A stretch of DNA of 16,042 nt, taken from positions 1-16,042 of the forward strand of contig JBBQPM010000158.1 of NCBI GenBank assembly GCA_038217425.1. Direction: 5' to 3'. Every line of letters starts with the position of its first letter. The first letter of the stretch is position 1. A model generated the notes under the pieces. It ran no database searches. It had not been told where the DNA came from and saw only the letters and a list, made by a program, of their open reading frames with translations. Made by a program: the position numbers and the translations under genes. Below are positions 1-7,177 of this stretch, in pieces. This DNA comes from JAIEPT01 sp038217425 (GTDB taxonomy: Bacteria; Planctomycetota; Planctomycetia; Gemmatales; Gemmataceae).

Positions 1-14
1 GCGATTGGTTACTC

Positions 15-20
15 TATAAA
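15..20 (+). promoter_or_regulatory. possible -10 box (TATAAA)
   Basis: TATAAA sits 7 bases upstream of where the hairpin-rich segment begins, so it could be the -10 element of a promoter starting near base 27. The -35 element would lie off the left edge of the window and cannot be checked. This is a single short AT-rich motif, so the call is weak. Confidence 0.2.
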
Positions 21-22
21 TT

Positions 23-240
23 GAGGGAGGGTGCTACACTCCCTCGTGAAACAGATAGTCACCTATCTGCCCCGACAGCGGGCCAGCCGAACGGTATCCG
101 CCGTCCGAGGAATGACCCCGTGGTTTGTCGGCCTCTGCAAGGTCTCCTATACAAAGGGAGCTCCTTGGGCTTCGGCTTTCAAGTTATGGGCCATTGTAGA
201 AAAAGCCGATCAAGAGCGTTCTTGATCGGCTTTCGTTTTG
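23..240 (+). ncRNA. candidate structured small RNA ending in an intrinsic terminator
   Basis: No convincing protein is encoded here, but the segment can fold into successive hairpins read directly from the bases. Pairs are 23-29 with 39-45 (GAGGGAG/CTCCCTC), 52-58 with 63-69 (CAGATAG/CTATCTG, 4-base loop), and a nested domain 72-77 with 126-131 (CCGACA/TGTCGG) enclosing 79-82 with 117-120 and 91-94 with 101-104. A further hairpin spans 139-166, and a terminator hairpin 202-233 closes the segment. A TATAAA lies just upstream. I do not recognise the fold: no SRP RNA, RNase P, tmRNA or common riboswitch consensus was seen. Short pairings are easy to find by chance, so only the terminator is firm. 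It could instead be a leader of the downstream kinase gene or the tail of a gene starting off-window. Confidence 0.3.
202..239 (+). terminator. strong rho-independent terminator
   Basis: A perfect 14-bp inverted repeat has AAAGCCGATCAAGA at 202-215 and its reverse complement at 220-233, with a GCGT loop, followed by the T-rich tract CGTTTT. Because the left arm starts with A's and the right arm ends with T's, it could work on both strands. It ends whatever transcript comes from the left and separates it from the kinase gene, which therefore needs its own promoter or read-through. Confidence 0.8.
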
Positions 241-294
241 ACTTGCCGAGTTTCGTTTCATCCCGTCAAGTTTCGTTTAGAACGCGAGTTTCGG
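231..294 (+). repeat. three tandem TTTCGTTT repeats with 20-bp period
   Basis: TTTCGTTT occurs at 231, 251 and 271, exactly 20 bases apart, and a partial TTTCGG occurs at 289, 18 bases further on. Only the first 8 bases of each 20-base unit are conserved. The array runs from the tail of the terminator hairpin to the point where recognisable CheR coding sequence begins, at about 302. It could be a protein-binding array two helical turns apart, or the scar of a rearrangement that removed the front of the CheR-kinase gene. Both readings are inference. Confidence 0.45.
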
Positions 295-340
295 AGCAAA
301 GCTCTTCAGCGGGTACAAGAAGCCGACGGTACTCCGCCGG

Positions 341-3300
341 GTGCAACGGCGATTGGGGCTGTGCCGAGCCGGTTCGCTGGAAGAATACGCCCGCCACCTA
401 CGGCAGAGCACGGCCGAGGTAACCGCCCTGGCCGACGATCTGCTCATTCACGTCACCGGTTTCTTCCGAGATCCGGAAGCCTGGGAGGCGCTCCGCGTGA
501 AGGTGGTTGTCCCGCTGGTCGAGTCCCGCGCCAAGGGGGCGACCGTCCGGGCCTGGGTGGCCGCGTGCTCGAGCGGCGAGGAAGCGTACTCCCTGGCGAT
601 GCTGCTCGTCGAAGAGGGCGAGCGGAGAGGTAATCCGCTCGATGTCAAAGTATTTGCCACCGATCTGGCCGAGCGAACGCTGGCGCACGCTCGGGGGGGA
701 CTCTATCCCGGCGGCATTGAGAGCGAAGTCTCTCCCCAGCGTCTGGAGCGATTCTTCATCCGCGAAGCCGAGATGTACCGAGTGCGCGCCGACCTGCGCG
801 ACCGGGTGGTGTTCGCTCCCCAGAACATCCTGCAGGACCCGCCGTTCTCGCGGCTCGATATCGCGACCTGCCGGAACATGCTCATCTACCTGGAGCCCGA
901 GATCCAGAATCGGGTGCTGGCGCTGCTGCACTTTGGGCTGCGGGAGGGGGGGGCTTTGTTCCTGGGCTCGTCCGAAACAGCAAGCGGCATAGAAGAGCGG
1001 TTCGAGTCCATCGACAAGAAGCACCGCATTTTTCGGCGGGTGGGGCCGACCCGTCATGGGGAGATTGAGTTCGCCGCCCCCCACCGAGTCGCGCTCGCTC
1101 AAGACGCTCCCCCCCAAGGAGTTCCGATACCTTCGCGGCCGCGGCGAGCGGAAAGCCAGCCCGGGTCGATCGCCGAGCTGAGCCGTCAAGTCCTGCTCGA
1201 CGCCCATACTCCGCCGGCCGTGACGGTCGACCGGGACGGTCACGTCGTCTATTTTCACGGCGATGCCGGTCCCTACCTGATGATGTCCGGGGCGCCGACC
1301 CAGGACTTGATGCTACTGGCTCGGGAGGGGATGCGCGGGGCAGTGCGGATCGCCCTGCACCGGGCAGTGTCCGAGAACGCGCGGGTGACGGTGTCGGACG
1401 CGTGGTTTGATCAGGGACCAGGTCGGCGGACCCGGGTAACTGTGACCGCTTCCCCGATCGCGAATCCAGCGAACGAAGGACAGCCCGGAGAATATATCGT
1501 AGTCAGCTTCAACGACCAGGAAGACGCGCGCGGGAATGAGGCAGAAGGCGCTTCGAACGGCGTTAACGGGACGCAATCGGAGGTGCGACGGCTGCGGGCC
1601 GAGTTGCAGGGCACCATTGAGGAGCTGCAGACGAGCAACGAGGAGCTGAAGGCTTCCCACGAGGAAGCGATGAGCGTGAATGAGGAGCTGCAAAGCGCAA
1701 ACGAGGAGTTGGAAAGTAGCAAGGAGGAGATGCAGTCGCTCAACGAGGAGCTGTCCACGGTGAACGCCCAGCTGCGGACGAAGATGGAAGAGCACCAGGC
1801 GGCCAGCAATGACCTGACGAGTCTGTTGACTAGCACCGACCTTGCCGTCTTGTTCCTGGACACCACCCTCCACATCCGCCGATACACCCCGGCGGCCTGC
1901 GAATTGGTGGACTTGATCCCCGGAGACGTGGGCCGGCCGCTGGCAGCGCTGGCCCGCAAGTTCAGTGATCCCGACCTTGATGCCGACGCCAAGTCGGCTT
2001 TGGACCGGCTGCGGTTCGCCGAGCGGGAAGTGGCCGGGAAGGGGGGGCGGCACTTTTTGCGGCGAGTGACGCCGTACCGGACGACGGACAACCGGATCGA
2101 CGGAGTCGTGGTCACGTTCGTCGACGTTACCCATCGCAAGCGAGCCGAAGATGCCTTGCAGGCGAGCGAGGAGCAGTTTCGTCGGGCAATCCACGACGCT
2201 CCGATCCCGGTCGTCATGCAGGCCGAGGATGGGCAGGTCCTGCAAATCAGCCGCACATGGACCGAGTTGACGGGATACTCCCTGGCCGATTTGCCGACTG
2301 CCGACTCCTGGCTCACGCGAGCATACGGTCCCGGAGTCGAAGCGGTGCGGGCGCACATGCAAAAGCTCTTCCAAGAGGGGAGCAAGAGCCTGAACGTGGA
2401 GTTCGCCATCCGACCCCGGAAGGGGGGCGAGCGGCACTGGAGTTTCAACGCCAGCGCCCCGGGCGTCCTGCAGGACGGCCGGCGGTTCCTGGTCGGAATG
2501 GCAGTGGACGTCACCGACCGCAAGCATGCTGAAGAGGCCCTTCGTGCGAGCGAGGAACGGCTGCGCCGCGCGTTAACTGCCGCCCGCATGGGGATCTGGA
2601 CCTTGGATCTGCAGACCGGCGCCCAGCTTCGGGATGCCAACCTGAACGTTCTCCTGGGCCTGGACGCGGCCGAGACAACCCAGCCATTCGACGAGTTCCT
2701 CACCCATATCCACGGGGACGATCGAGCCGGGGTTCGGACGGCGTTCGCCGCTTCGACCCGAGAGGGGCGGCCGCTTCGCGTGGAGTTCCGGGTGGTGCGG
2801 CCGGACGGAGTCGTCCGGTGGCTGCGGGATCAAGGAGACGTGCTCAGCGCTGCCGCCGACGATCGCGGACACATGGCCGGCGCGTGCGTGGACGTGACCG
2901 AGCGGCGCGAGGCGGAGGAGGCGTTAAAGGCCAGTGAGGAGCGACTTCGGCTGACCCTGGAGAGCGCCACCGACTTCGCCATCCTCACGCTCGCCCCGGA
3001 TCGGACCGTAACCTCCTGGAGCCCGGGGGCGGCCGCCGCGTTCGGGCATACCGCGGACCAAATCGTGGGGCAGTCCGCCGACGTAATGTTCACCCCGGAG
3101 GACCAGGCGGCCGGGGTACCCGAGCGGGAAATGGAGGAGGCCGTCCGGTCCGGGCGGGCTGCGGACGAGCGGTGGCATGTGCGCAGGAACGGGACGCGGT
3201 TTTATGCCAGCGGGGTGATGCGGCCGCTCCATAACGGTCGCGGTTTCGTGAAGGTTGCCCGTGATCTGACCGACCGCAAGCGGATTGAGGACGAACTGCG

Positions 3301-4051
3301 GGACGCCCGGGACCGGTTGGAGGAGCGCGTGGCCGAGAGGACGGCAGATTTGGAGAAGGCCAAGAACGCGCTCGAGGCCGAGATGGGTCGCCGGCGGGTC
3401 CTCGCCCAGCAGCTCTCGACAGCCCAAGAGGACGAGCGGCGCCGCTTGAGCCGAGACCTGCACGACAGCGTCAGCCAGCTCATGGCCGGGCTGTCCTTGA
3501 CGTGCAAGGCAATCCAGGCGAGCGGCGACTTGCCCTCCCTCACGGTAAGCCGACTGGTCGAGGCCCAAGGGATCATCAACGAACTCGGTCGCGAACTTCA
3601 CGGCCTCGCGGTCCGGTTGCGACCGACGTCGCTCGACGACCTCGGGCTGGAGTCTGCTCTCGAGCAGCTCGTCTCCGAGTGGTCGACCAGGACCGGGGTG
3701 TCGGCGGACTTCCACTTTTCCGGCATCGACGTGGGTCGGCTGCCTGCCGAAATCAACACGGCCATCTACCGCTTGGTACAGGAATTGCTAACCAACATCG
3801 CTAAGCATGCGAATGCCACCGCTGTCGGCGTGGTGGTGACCCGGCTGGATGGACATATCTCAATCGTGGTCGAGGACGATGGGTCGGGTTTTGACCCGAA
3901 AGAAACGCCAAAGGGCCGACTCGGACTGTTGGGGATGCGCGAGCGGGTGGAACAAGTGGGCGGGACGATCGAAATCGAGTCGTCCCGCGGTTCCGGGACG
4001 ACCGTGATTGCCCAAATCCCATTGCCCCGAGACAGCGAAAGTCCATCGTGA
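341..4051 (+). CDS. CheR methyltransferase-PAS-histidine kinase, apparently 5'-truncated
   Basis: Hybrid signalling protein of about 1236 residues. It begins inside the CheR N-terminal helical domain. The SAM-binding CheR domain runs to about residue 234, with ACSSGEEAYSLAM (75-87), FATDL (105-109) and the D-I-x-x-CRN motif (173-179). A PAS-like segment (285-390), a long Glu-rich coiled coil (413-490) and four PAS domains (about 495-597, 609-727, 737-850, 865-975) follow. A HisKA_3 dimerisation domain has phosphoacceptor His1041 in SRDLHDS. The HATPase_c domain has N-box Asn1152, DDGSGFDP from 1179 and a GLLGMRERV glycine-rich lid. The kinase belongs to the NarL/DegS partner class, matching the regulator 60 bases downstream. 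No membrane segment is apparent, so it is probably cytosolic. Relatives usually carry a CheB methylesterase domain in front, which is absent. In-frame CheR-like sequence (LFSGYKKPTVLRRV) runs back to about 302, but no start codon lies between the stop at 278 and the GTG at 341, and that GTG has no clear Shine-Dalgarno. The exact start and expression are therefore doubtful, while the rest reads intact. Confidence 0.85.
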   Translation: MQRRLGLCRAGSLEEYARHLRQSTAEVTALADDLLIHVTGFFRDPEAWEALRVKVVVPLVESRAKGATVRAWVAACSSGEEAYSLAMLLVEEGERRGNPLDVKVFATDLAERTLAHARGGLYPGGIESEVSPQRLERFFIREAEMYRVRADLRDRVVFAPQNILQDPPFSRLDIATCRNMLIYLEPEIQNRVLALLHFGLREGGALFLGSSETASGIEERFESIDKKHRIFRRVGPTRHGEIEFAAPHRVALAQDAPPQGVPIPSRPRRAESQPGSIAELSRQVLLDAHTPPAVTVDRDGHVVYFHGDAGPYLMMSGAPTQDLMLLAREGMRGAVRIALHRAVSENARVTVSDAWFDQGPGRRTRVTVTASPIANPANEGQPGEYIVVSFNDQEDARGNEAEGASNGVNGTQSEVRRLRAELQGTIEELQTSNEELKASHEEAMSVNEELQSANEELESSKEEMQSLNEELSTVNAQLRTKMEEHQAASNDLTSLLTSTDLAVLFLDTTLHIRRYTPAACELVDLIPGDVGRPLAALARKFSDPDLDADAKSALDRLRFAEREVAGKGGRHFLRRVTPYRTTDNRIDGVVVTFVDVTHRKRAEDALQASEEQFRRAIHDAPIPVVMQAEDGQVLQISRTWTELTGYSLADLPTADSWLTRAYGPGVEAVRAHMQKLFQEGSKSLNVEFAIRPRKGGERHWSFNASAPGVLQDGRRFLVGMAVDVTDRKHAEEALRASEERLRRALTAARMGIWTLDLQTGAQLRDANLNVLLGLDAAETTQPFDEFLTHIHGDDRAGVRTAFAASTREGRPLRVEFRVVRPDGVVRWLRDQGDVLSAAADDRGHMAGACVDVTERREAEEALKASEERLRLTLESATDFAILTLAPDRTVTSWSPGAAAAFGHTADQIVGQSADVMFTPEDQAAGVPEREMEEAVRSGRAADERWHVRRNGTRFYASGVMRPLHNGRGFVKVARDLTDRKRIEDELRDARDRLEERVAERTADLEKAKNALEAEMGRRRVLAQQLSTAQEDERRRLSRDLHDSVSQLMAGLSLTCKAIQASGDLPSLTVSRLVEAQGIINELGRELHGLAVRLRPTSLDDLGLESALEQLVSEWSTRTGVSADFHFSGIDVGRLPAEINTAIYRLVQELLTNIAKHANATAVGVVVTRLDGHISIVVEDDGSGFDPKETPKGRLGLLGMRERVEQVGGTIEIESSRGSGTTVIAQIPLPRDSESPS

Positions 4052-4089
4052 GCAGGCGGGGAACGAAGTTCCTTACCCAATTCTCGATT

Positions 4090-4106
4090 CCCGAATACGG
4101 GGAGGT
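4090..4106 (+). promoter_or_regulatory. ribosome-binding site partly held in a small hairpin
   Basis: GGAGGT at 4101-4106 precedes the GTG at 4112 and fixes the start of the NarL-type regulator. CCCG (4090-4093) can pair with CGGG (4098-4101) around an AATA loop, touching the first base of the Shine-Dalgarno. A second small hairpin (GGAAC 4060-4064 with GTTCC 4068-4072) lies upstream in the same 60-base gap. Translational control is possible, but the stems are short. Confidence 0.3.
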
Positions 4107-4111
4107 AAGTC

Positions 4112-4753
4112 GTGACCAAGCTACGCATCTACTTGGTCGACGATCACCCGGTGGTGAGAAGCGGTCTGCGCAACCTCGTCGATTCGCAAATCGACATGGC
4201 GGTCGTGGGGGAAGCTTCCGACGGAGAAACCGCCGTCCACGAAGCGCCTTGCCTGCGTCCCGACGTGGTCATCATGGACCTGTCGATGCCGGGGGTAGGC
4301 GGCGAGGAGGCCACGATTCGCTTGCGGCGGGATTGTCCTGCCGCGAAGGTTCTGGCGCTAACCGCGCATGAAGATCCTGGCTATCTCAAGCGGTTGCTTG
4401 CCGCCGGTGCAAGCGGATATGTGCTGAAACGCGTCGCGGCGTCGGAGCTAATCGACGCCGTCCGATCCGTTGCAACGGGAAAGACTTACGTCGATACCGC
4501 CCTTGCCGCACAGGCCTTGTCGGAACTAAGCCGACGTGCCCCGGACAAGGACGCGGAACTGAGCGAGCGCGAGGCGGAAGTCCTGCGACTCGTCGCTCAG
4601 GGATACCTCGTGAAGCAGATCGCCGTAAAGCTAGGCATCGAAGGGCGAACCGTCGAGACGTACAAGGCCCGCGCCATGGAAAAATTAGGCCTCAACTCGC
4701 GGGTCGGCGTCGTTCGCTATGCTGCCCAGCATGACTGGTTTGACAACTCTTAA
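4112..4753 (+). CDS. NarL/FixJ-type response regulator (REC-LuxR HTH)
   Basis: A 213-residue transcription regulator of standard length for the family. The receiver domain (1-120) has the acidic pair D10/D11, phosphoacceptor Asp56 in VIMDLSMP, Thr84 and Lys106, so all the residues needed for phosphorylation are present. The LuxR-type helix-turn-helix (about 150-207) includes ELSEREAEVLRLVAQG and the recognition region GRTVETYKARAMEKLG. The GTG start follows GGAGGT at 5 bases spacing. It lies 60 bases behind the CheR-PAS-kinase on the same strand, so it is the likely cognate partner of that HisKA_3 kinase. Phosphorylation would promote dimerisation and DNA binding. Target promoters cannot be told from this window. 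Possible auto-regulation sites were not identified. Confidence 0.95.
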   Translation: MTKLRIYLVDDHPVVRSGLRNLVDSQIDMAVVGEASDGETAVHEAPCLRPDVVIMDLSMPGVGGEEATIRLRRDCPAAKVLALTAHEDPGYLKRLLAAGASGYVLKRVAASELIDAVRSVATGKTYVDTALAAQALSELSRRAPDKDAELSEREAEVLRLVAQGYLVKQIAVKLGIEGRTVETYKARAMEKLGLNSRVGVVRYAAQHDWFDNS

Positions 4754-4936
4754 GACGCTCTCCGTCCGTGGAAGCCACGACAAGACCGCGGTCGTTTCCC
4801 TGACAACTTTCGTTCGCTACGCCTCCAAAGATGGTTAATAGAAACGGCGGGGGCGTCTCCTGCCGTCCAAGAATCTCTCTTGCGGGGCCGTGCGGCAACG
4901 CCGCTCCATGGCTTACGCAGCCAGTCTAAGGGCCAC

Positions 4937-5674
4937 ATGATGATCTCGGCACGTTTGTGCGCATCGGAAGTTCACGGCGAACACATCAAGAAGAATGGAT
5001 TCTCTAGTAAACCTCAACCCCATAACGGATACCCTGTCAAATTTCCGAACACACAAACCCATCACGTCGTTGTCGCCGATGCTGATCTTTCCGTACTGGA
5101 CGCCTACAAGAAAACGTTGCCCCCGTTGGGATATGACATTTGCGTCGCACGATCGGGCCGGCAACTGGTCGAGCAGTGCCGAGTCCTTCGCCCCGACATG
5201 GTGATTACCGACGTCCTGTTACCGATCATCGACGGCATCGCAGCGGCAGATGAAATCTGCCGTGAGCGTCCTGTACCGGTGGTTCTCGTGTCGAGCGCCA
5301 GTGAGCCCTTATGGGTGGCGCGGGCTCTGACCAATGAGAACATCGTCGCCTATTTGCCCAAGCCGATCGAAAGCGCGGCCCTGGGCGCGGCACTGGCCGT
5401 GGCAACTCGCCGATTCCAGCTGATGCAGACATTGCGGGCAGAAGTCGAAGCGGCGCAACAATCGCTCGAGCAACGCAAATTGGTTGAACGGGCCAAGGGC
5501 GCGCTCATGAAATTCCTGGGCTTGGACGAGGACGAGGCCTTTCGCCGACTACGCACTCTTGCTTGCGAACGAAATAAGAAGCTGCATGACGTGGCCCGCG
5601 AGGTTCTTGGAGCCGCCGAGGTTTTCTGCGTTCTTTCGAATAAGCCGACCGCGACTGCGGCAAGCGGGCATTAA
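4937..5674 (+). CDS. receiver-ANTAR response regulator (RNA-binding antiterminator type)
   Basis: About 245 residues from the ATG at 4937, where AAGGG (4928-4932) gives a fair ribosome-binding site; ATG 4940 is equally possible. The open frame extends upstream to 4880, but that part looks non-coding. A 40-residue tail of no clear family precedes the receiver. The phosphoacceptor is the Asp of VITDVLLP (residue 92 from this start), followed by VSSAS and LPKPI with the conserved Ser and Lys. The acidic pocket reads ADAD rather than the usual ADDE/D, so one acidic residue is Ala and metal binding may be weakened. A helical linker leads to an ANTAR domain (about 170-225: LEQRKLVERAKGALM and DEDEAFRRLRTLA). 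ANTAR domains bind paired RNA hairpins and prevent termination. No matching leader hairpin pair was found beside the gene. It probably belongs to the same signalling block, 183 bases after the NarL-type regulator. Confidence 0.85.
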   Translation: MMISARLCASEVHGEHIKKNGFSSKPQPHNGYPVKFPNTQTHHVVVADADLSVLDAYKKTLPPLGYDICVARSGRQLVEQCRVLRPDMVITDVLLPIIDGIAAADEICRERPVPVVLVSSASEPLWVARALTNENIVAYLPKPIESAALGAALAVATRRFQLMQTLRAEVEAAQQSLEQRKLVERAKGALMKFLGLDEDEAFRRLRTLACERNKKLHDVAREVLGAAEVFCVLSNKPTATAASGH

Positions 5675-5745
5675 TCTCACGGGAAGCCAAACGCGCACCG
5701 GGCTGAGGCTCGGCTGACCAGAAAAATTCGTACCGGGAGTTTCTA

Positions 5746-6207
5746 ATGAATCGATTTCTGATCGCAGACGACCTGGCACACTTAGGAACAAACGAAACGC
5801 CCGACGACATGTCGGCGTTGTGGGACCGGTCCTGCTCGGCTCTGCGACTCTTGGTCCTGAATGCGGACCATGCGTCCGCAAAATCCTTGGCCACCCATTT
5901 GCGCAAACACGAACATGAAGTGACCGTCGTCACCTCTCAGACGGCAGCCCTCGAAGCGCTGCGCACGTTTTGGCCCCATCTGATGTTTCTGACCACGCCC
6001 GATGGGGACGCATTCGCTCGACACGTTCGGGCCTGCTGGCATTCTTGTCATGTGGTTCTGGTCGGCATTGCGGAGGACGGGCAAAAAAGCGGCCCTGACG
6101 AGGCAGTGTTTGACCATCTTTTGACCAAACCAGTGAAACCAACGGAGATTCAAAACCTGTTGGCGTCGGTCAACGAACGATCCATATTGACGGGAGACGT
6201 ACGATGA
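5746..6207 (+). CDS. degenerate receiver-like protein (pseudo-receiver)
   Basis: A 153-residue protein whose residues 33-141 have the pattern of a response-regulator receiver but lack its chemistry. The acidic pair is Asn39-Ala40 (followed by Asp41), the phosphoacceptor position is Thr83 (FLTTPDGD), and the Thr/Ser position is Gly107. Only the lysine of LLTKPVKP (Lys128) remains. It is therefore unlikely to be phosphorylated in the usual way and more likely acts by protein-protein contact or binds a ligand. A 30-residue N-terminal tail has no recognised family. GGGAG at 5735-5739 supports the ATG at 5746. Its stop overlaps the next gene's start (ATGA, 6204-6207), implying translational coupling with the BON-domain protein. 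Assignment to the receiver fold rests on pattern only. Confidence 0.75.
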   Translation: MNRFLIADDLAHLGTNETPDDMSALWDRSCSALRLLVLNADHASAKSLATHLRKHEHEVTVVTSQTAALEALRTFWPHLMFLTTPDGDAFARHVRACWHSCHVVLVGIAEDGQKSGPDEAVFDHLLTKPVKPTEIQNLLASVNERSILTGDVR

Positions 6208-6455
6208 ATGAAGTGCATGTGACTGATTCAACCGATGCCGCGGCCACGCAAAAAATGGCGCACAAACGCCTGCGATCGAAATCGTATCGCGCCATGCAAG
6301 GCGTCTCCTGCCAATGCGTGGACGGCGTCCTCATTCTGCGGGGGCTCGTCACGAGCTACTTTCTAAAGCAAATCGCTCAAGAAGCCGTCGCCAGGCTTGC
6401 GGGGGTTCGACTGGTGGAGAATCAAATCGAAGTCGCGCCAGCGATTGAAAACTAG
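6204..6455 (+). CDS. single BON-domain protein
   Basis: An 83-residue protein consisting almost entirely of one BON domain (about 18-77). The signature runs VDGVLILRGLV, then a helix SYFLKQIAQEAVARL, then GVRLVENQIEV, the usual strand-glycine-strand-helix-strand order ending in a V-x-N strand. No signal peptide or lipobox is present, so it is probably cytosolic, unlike OsmY-type periplasmic BON proteins. BON domains are thought to bind phospholipid or ligands and are often linked with osmotic or envelope stress. The ATG overlaps the preceding stop by 4 bases, and GGGAGA lies at 6192-6197. The two genes are surely co-expressed. Its biochemical partner is unknown; physical contact with the pseudo-receiver is an inference from the coupling. 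Confidence 0.85.
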   Translation: MNEVHVTDSTDAAATQKMAHKRLRSKSYRAMQGVSCQCVDGVLILRGLVTSYFLKQIAQEAVARLAGVRLVENQIEVAPAIEN

Positions 6456-6508
6456 GCCCAATGATCCTCTCGAATTCAAACTTCCTCCTTCCAGGACCTC
6501 GGTGAGTT

Positions 6509-7177
6509 ATGGGCCCGCAAACACATCGAGTTCTCATTGTCGAGGACTGCCCCGATACCGCGTTATCCATGGCGATAATGCTGAATATGTGGGGCCTTGA
6601 AAGCGTTATCGCCTACGATGGGCATTCCGCCCTGGAACAGATCGAGAAAGAGCAGCCCAAGATCATCTTGCTCGATCTTTGGCTCCCCGACATGAGCGGC
6701 GCCGAAGTTGCTGAGCGTTTACGAAAGCGCAATCTGTTGCGCGACGTCGCCATTATTGTTCTTTCGGGAAGCGCCTCCGAAAAGGACCGTGCCGACTTAC
6801 GTGAAGTCGGTATGCATCCGCATTTGGTGAAGCCCGTCGAACCCGACGTGCTCCATCGATTGCTAACTTCCTACGTTAAGGAGTATCGCCCCATGCATCC
6901 CCGGGCCCTGGCAAAGATCGTTGGAAACTTGGACGCTGCCGCCGACGTCCTCGAAGCATTCGAGAACCGTAATCTGCAAAAAGAACGTGGCTGGAATTTC
7001 GATGGATGGCGCTATGAAGTGATACCGTGGGGGGTCCGCTTCATTTATCGCGACGTCGCCAAGCAAGAAACTCAGGTTCTGGCGACTTTGGCATCGCCGA
7101 CGCGAATCATCACGCCAAACCGAGGCGTGGATCGCAATCGATACTACTTTGCCGAAACCGCCCTGGAGACCGACTAG
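6509..7177 (+). CDS. response regulator: receiver fused to an unrecognised C-terminal domain
   Basis: A 222-residue protein. Residues 6-122 form a complete receiver: acidic residues Glu12 and Asp13, phosphoacceptor Asp56 in ILLDLWLP, Ser86 and Lys108 (LVKPVEP). After the linker SYVKEYRP, residues 129-222 form a domain I do not recognise. It has a short helical stretch (ALAKIVGNLDAAADVLEAF), then a Trp/Tyr-rich part (GWNFDGWRYEVIPWGVRF), then a likely beta-rich end. It is not a known DNA-binding, GGDEF, EAL or HTH output. GGTGAG (6501-6506) precedes the ATG at 6509. Met129 is preceded by AAGGAG at 9 bases spacing, so a stand-alone C-terminal product of 94 residues may also be made. The gene starts 53 bases after the BON gene and probably shares its transcript. 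Confidence 0.85.
   Translation: MGPQTHRVLIVEDCPDTALSMAIMLNMWGLESVIAYDGHSALEQIEKEQPKIILLDLWLPDMSGAEVAERLRKRNLLRDVAIIVLSGSASEKDRADLREVGMHPHLVKPVEPDVLHRLLTSYVKEYRPMHPRALAKIVGNLDAAADVLEAFENRNLQKERGWNFDGWRYEVIPWGVRFIYRDVAKQETQVLATLASPTRIITPNRGVDRNRYYFAETALETD
6878..6895 (+). promoter_or_regulatory. internal ribosome-binding site and in-frame ATG at a domain boundary
   Basis: AAGGAG at 6878-6883 is followed 9 bases later by ATG at 6893-6895, in frame with the surrounding gene and exactly where the receiver ends and the C-terminal domain begins. This is a stronger Shine-Dalgarno than the one in front of the full-length gene. Internal initiation would release the unknown domain alone. It may equally be chance, or a trace of two genes that fused. 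Confidence 0.35.

Noticed and set aside
31..225. 64-codon open frame before the first terminator
   Set aside because: No ribosome-binding site, no recognisable family, and its 3' end runs into the terminator stem. The overlapping frame at 21-422 is no better.
238..633. 131-codon plus-strand open frame overlapping the kinase start, considered as a frameshifted CheB part
   Set aside because: Its translation shows no CheB or CheR features and it overlaps the clearly coding CheR frame.
1313..2703. Long minus-strand open frames (404 and 430 codons) inside the kinase gene
   Set aside because: They are antisense to the coiled-coil and PAS domains, have no domain character, and have low-complexity composition dictated by the plus strand.
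4754..4936. Possible ANTAR target hairpins in the spacer before the ANTAR gene
   Set aside because: The visible dyads (CGTGG/CCACG, ACGAC/GTCGT) have the wrong loop sizes and lack the paired hexaloop arrangement and a terminator.
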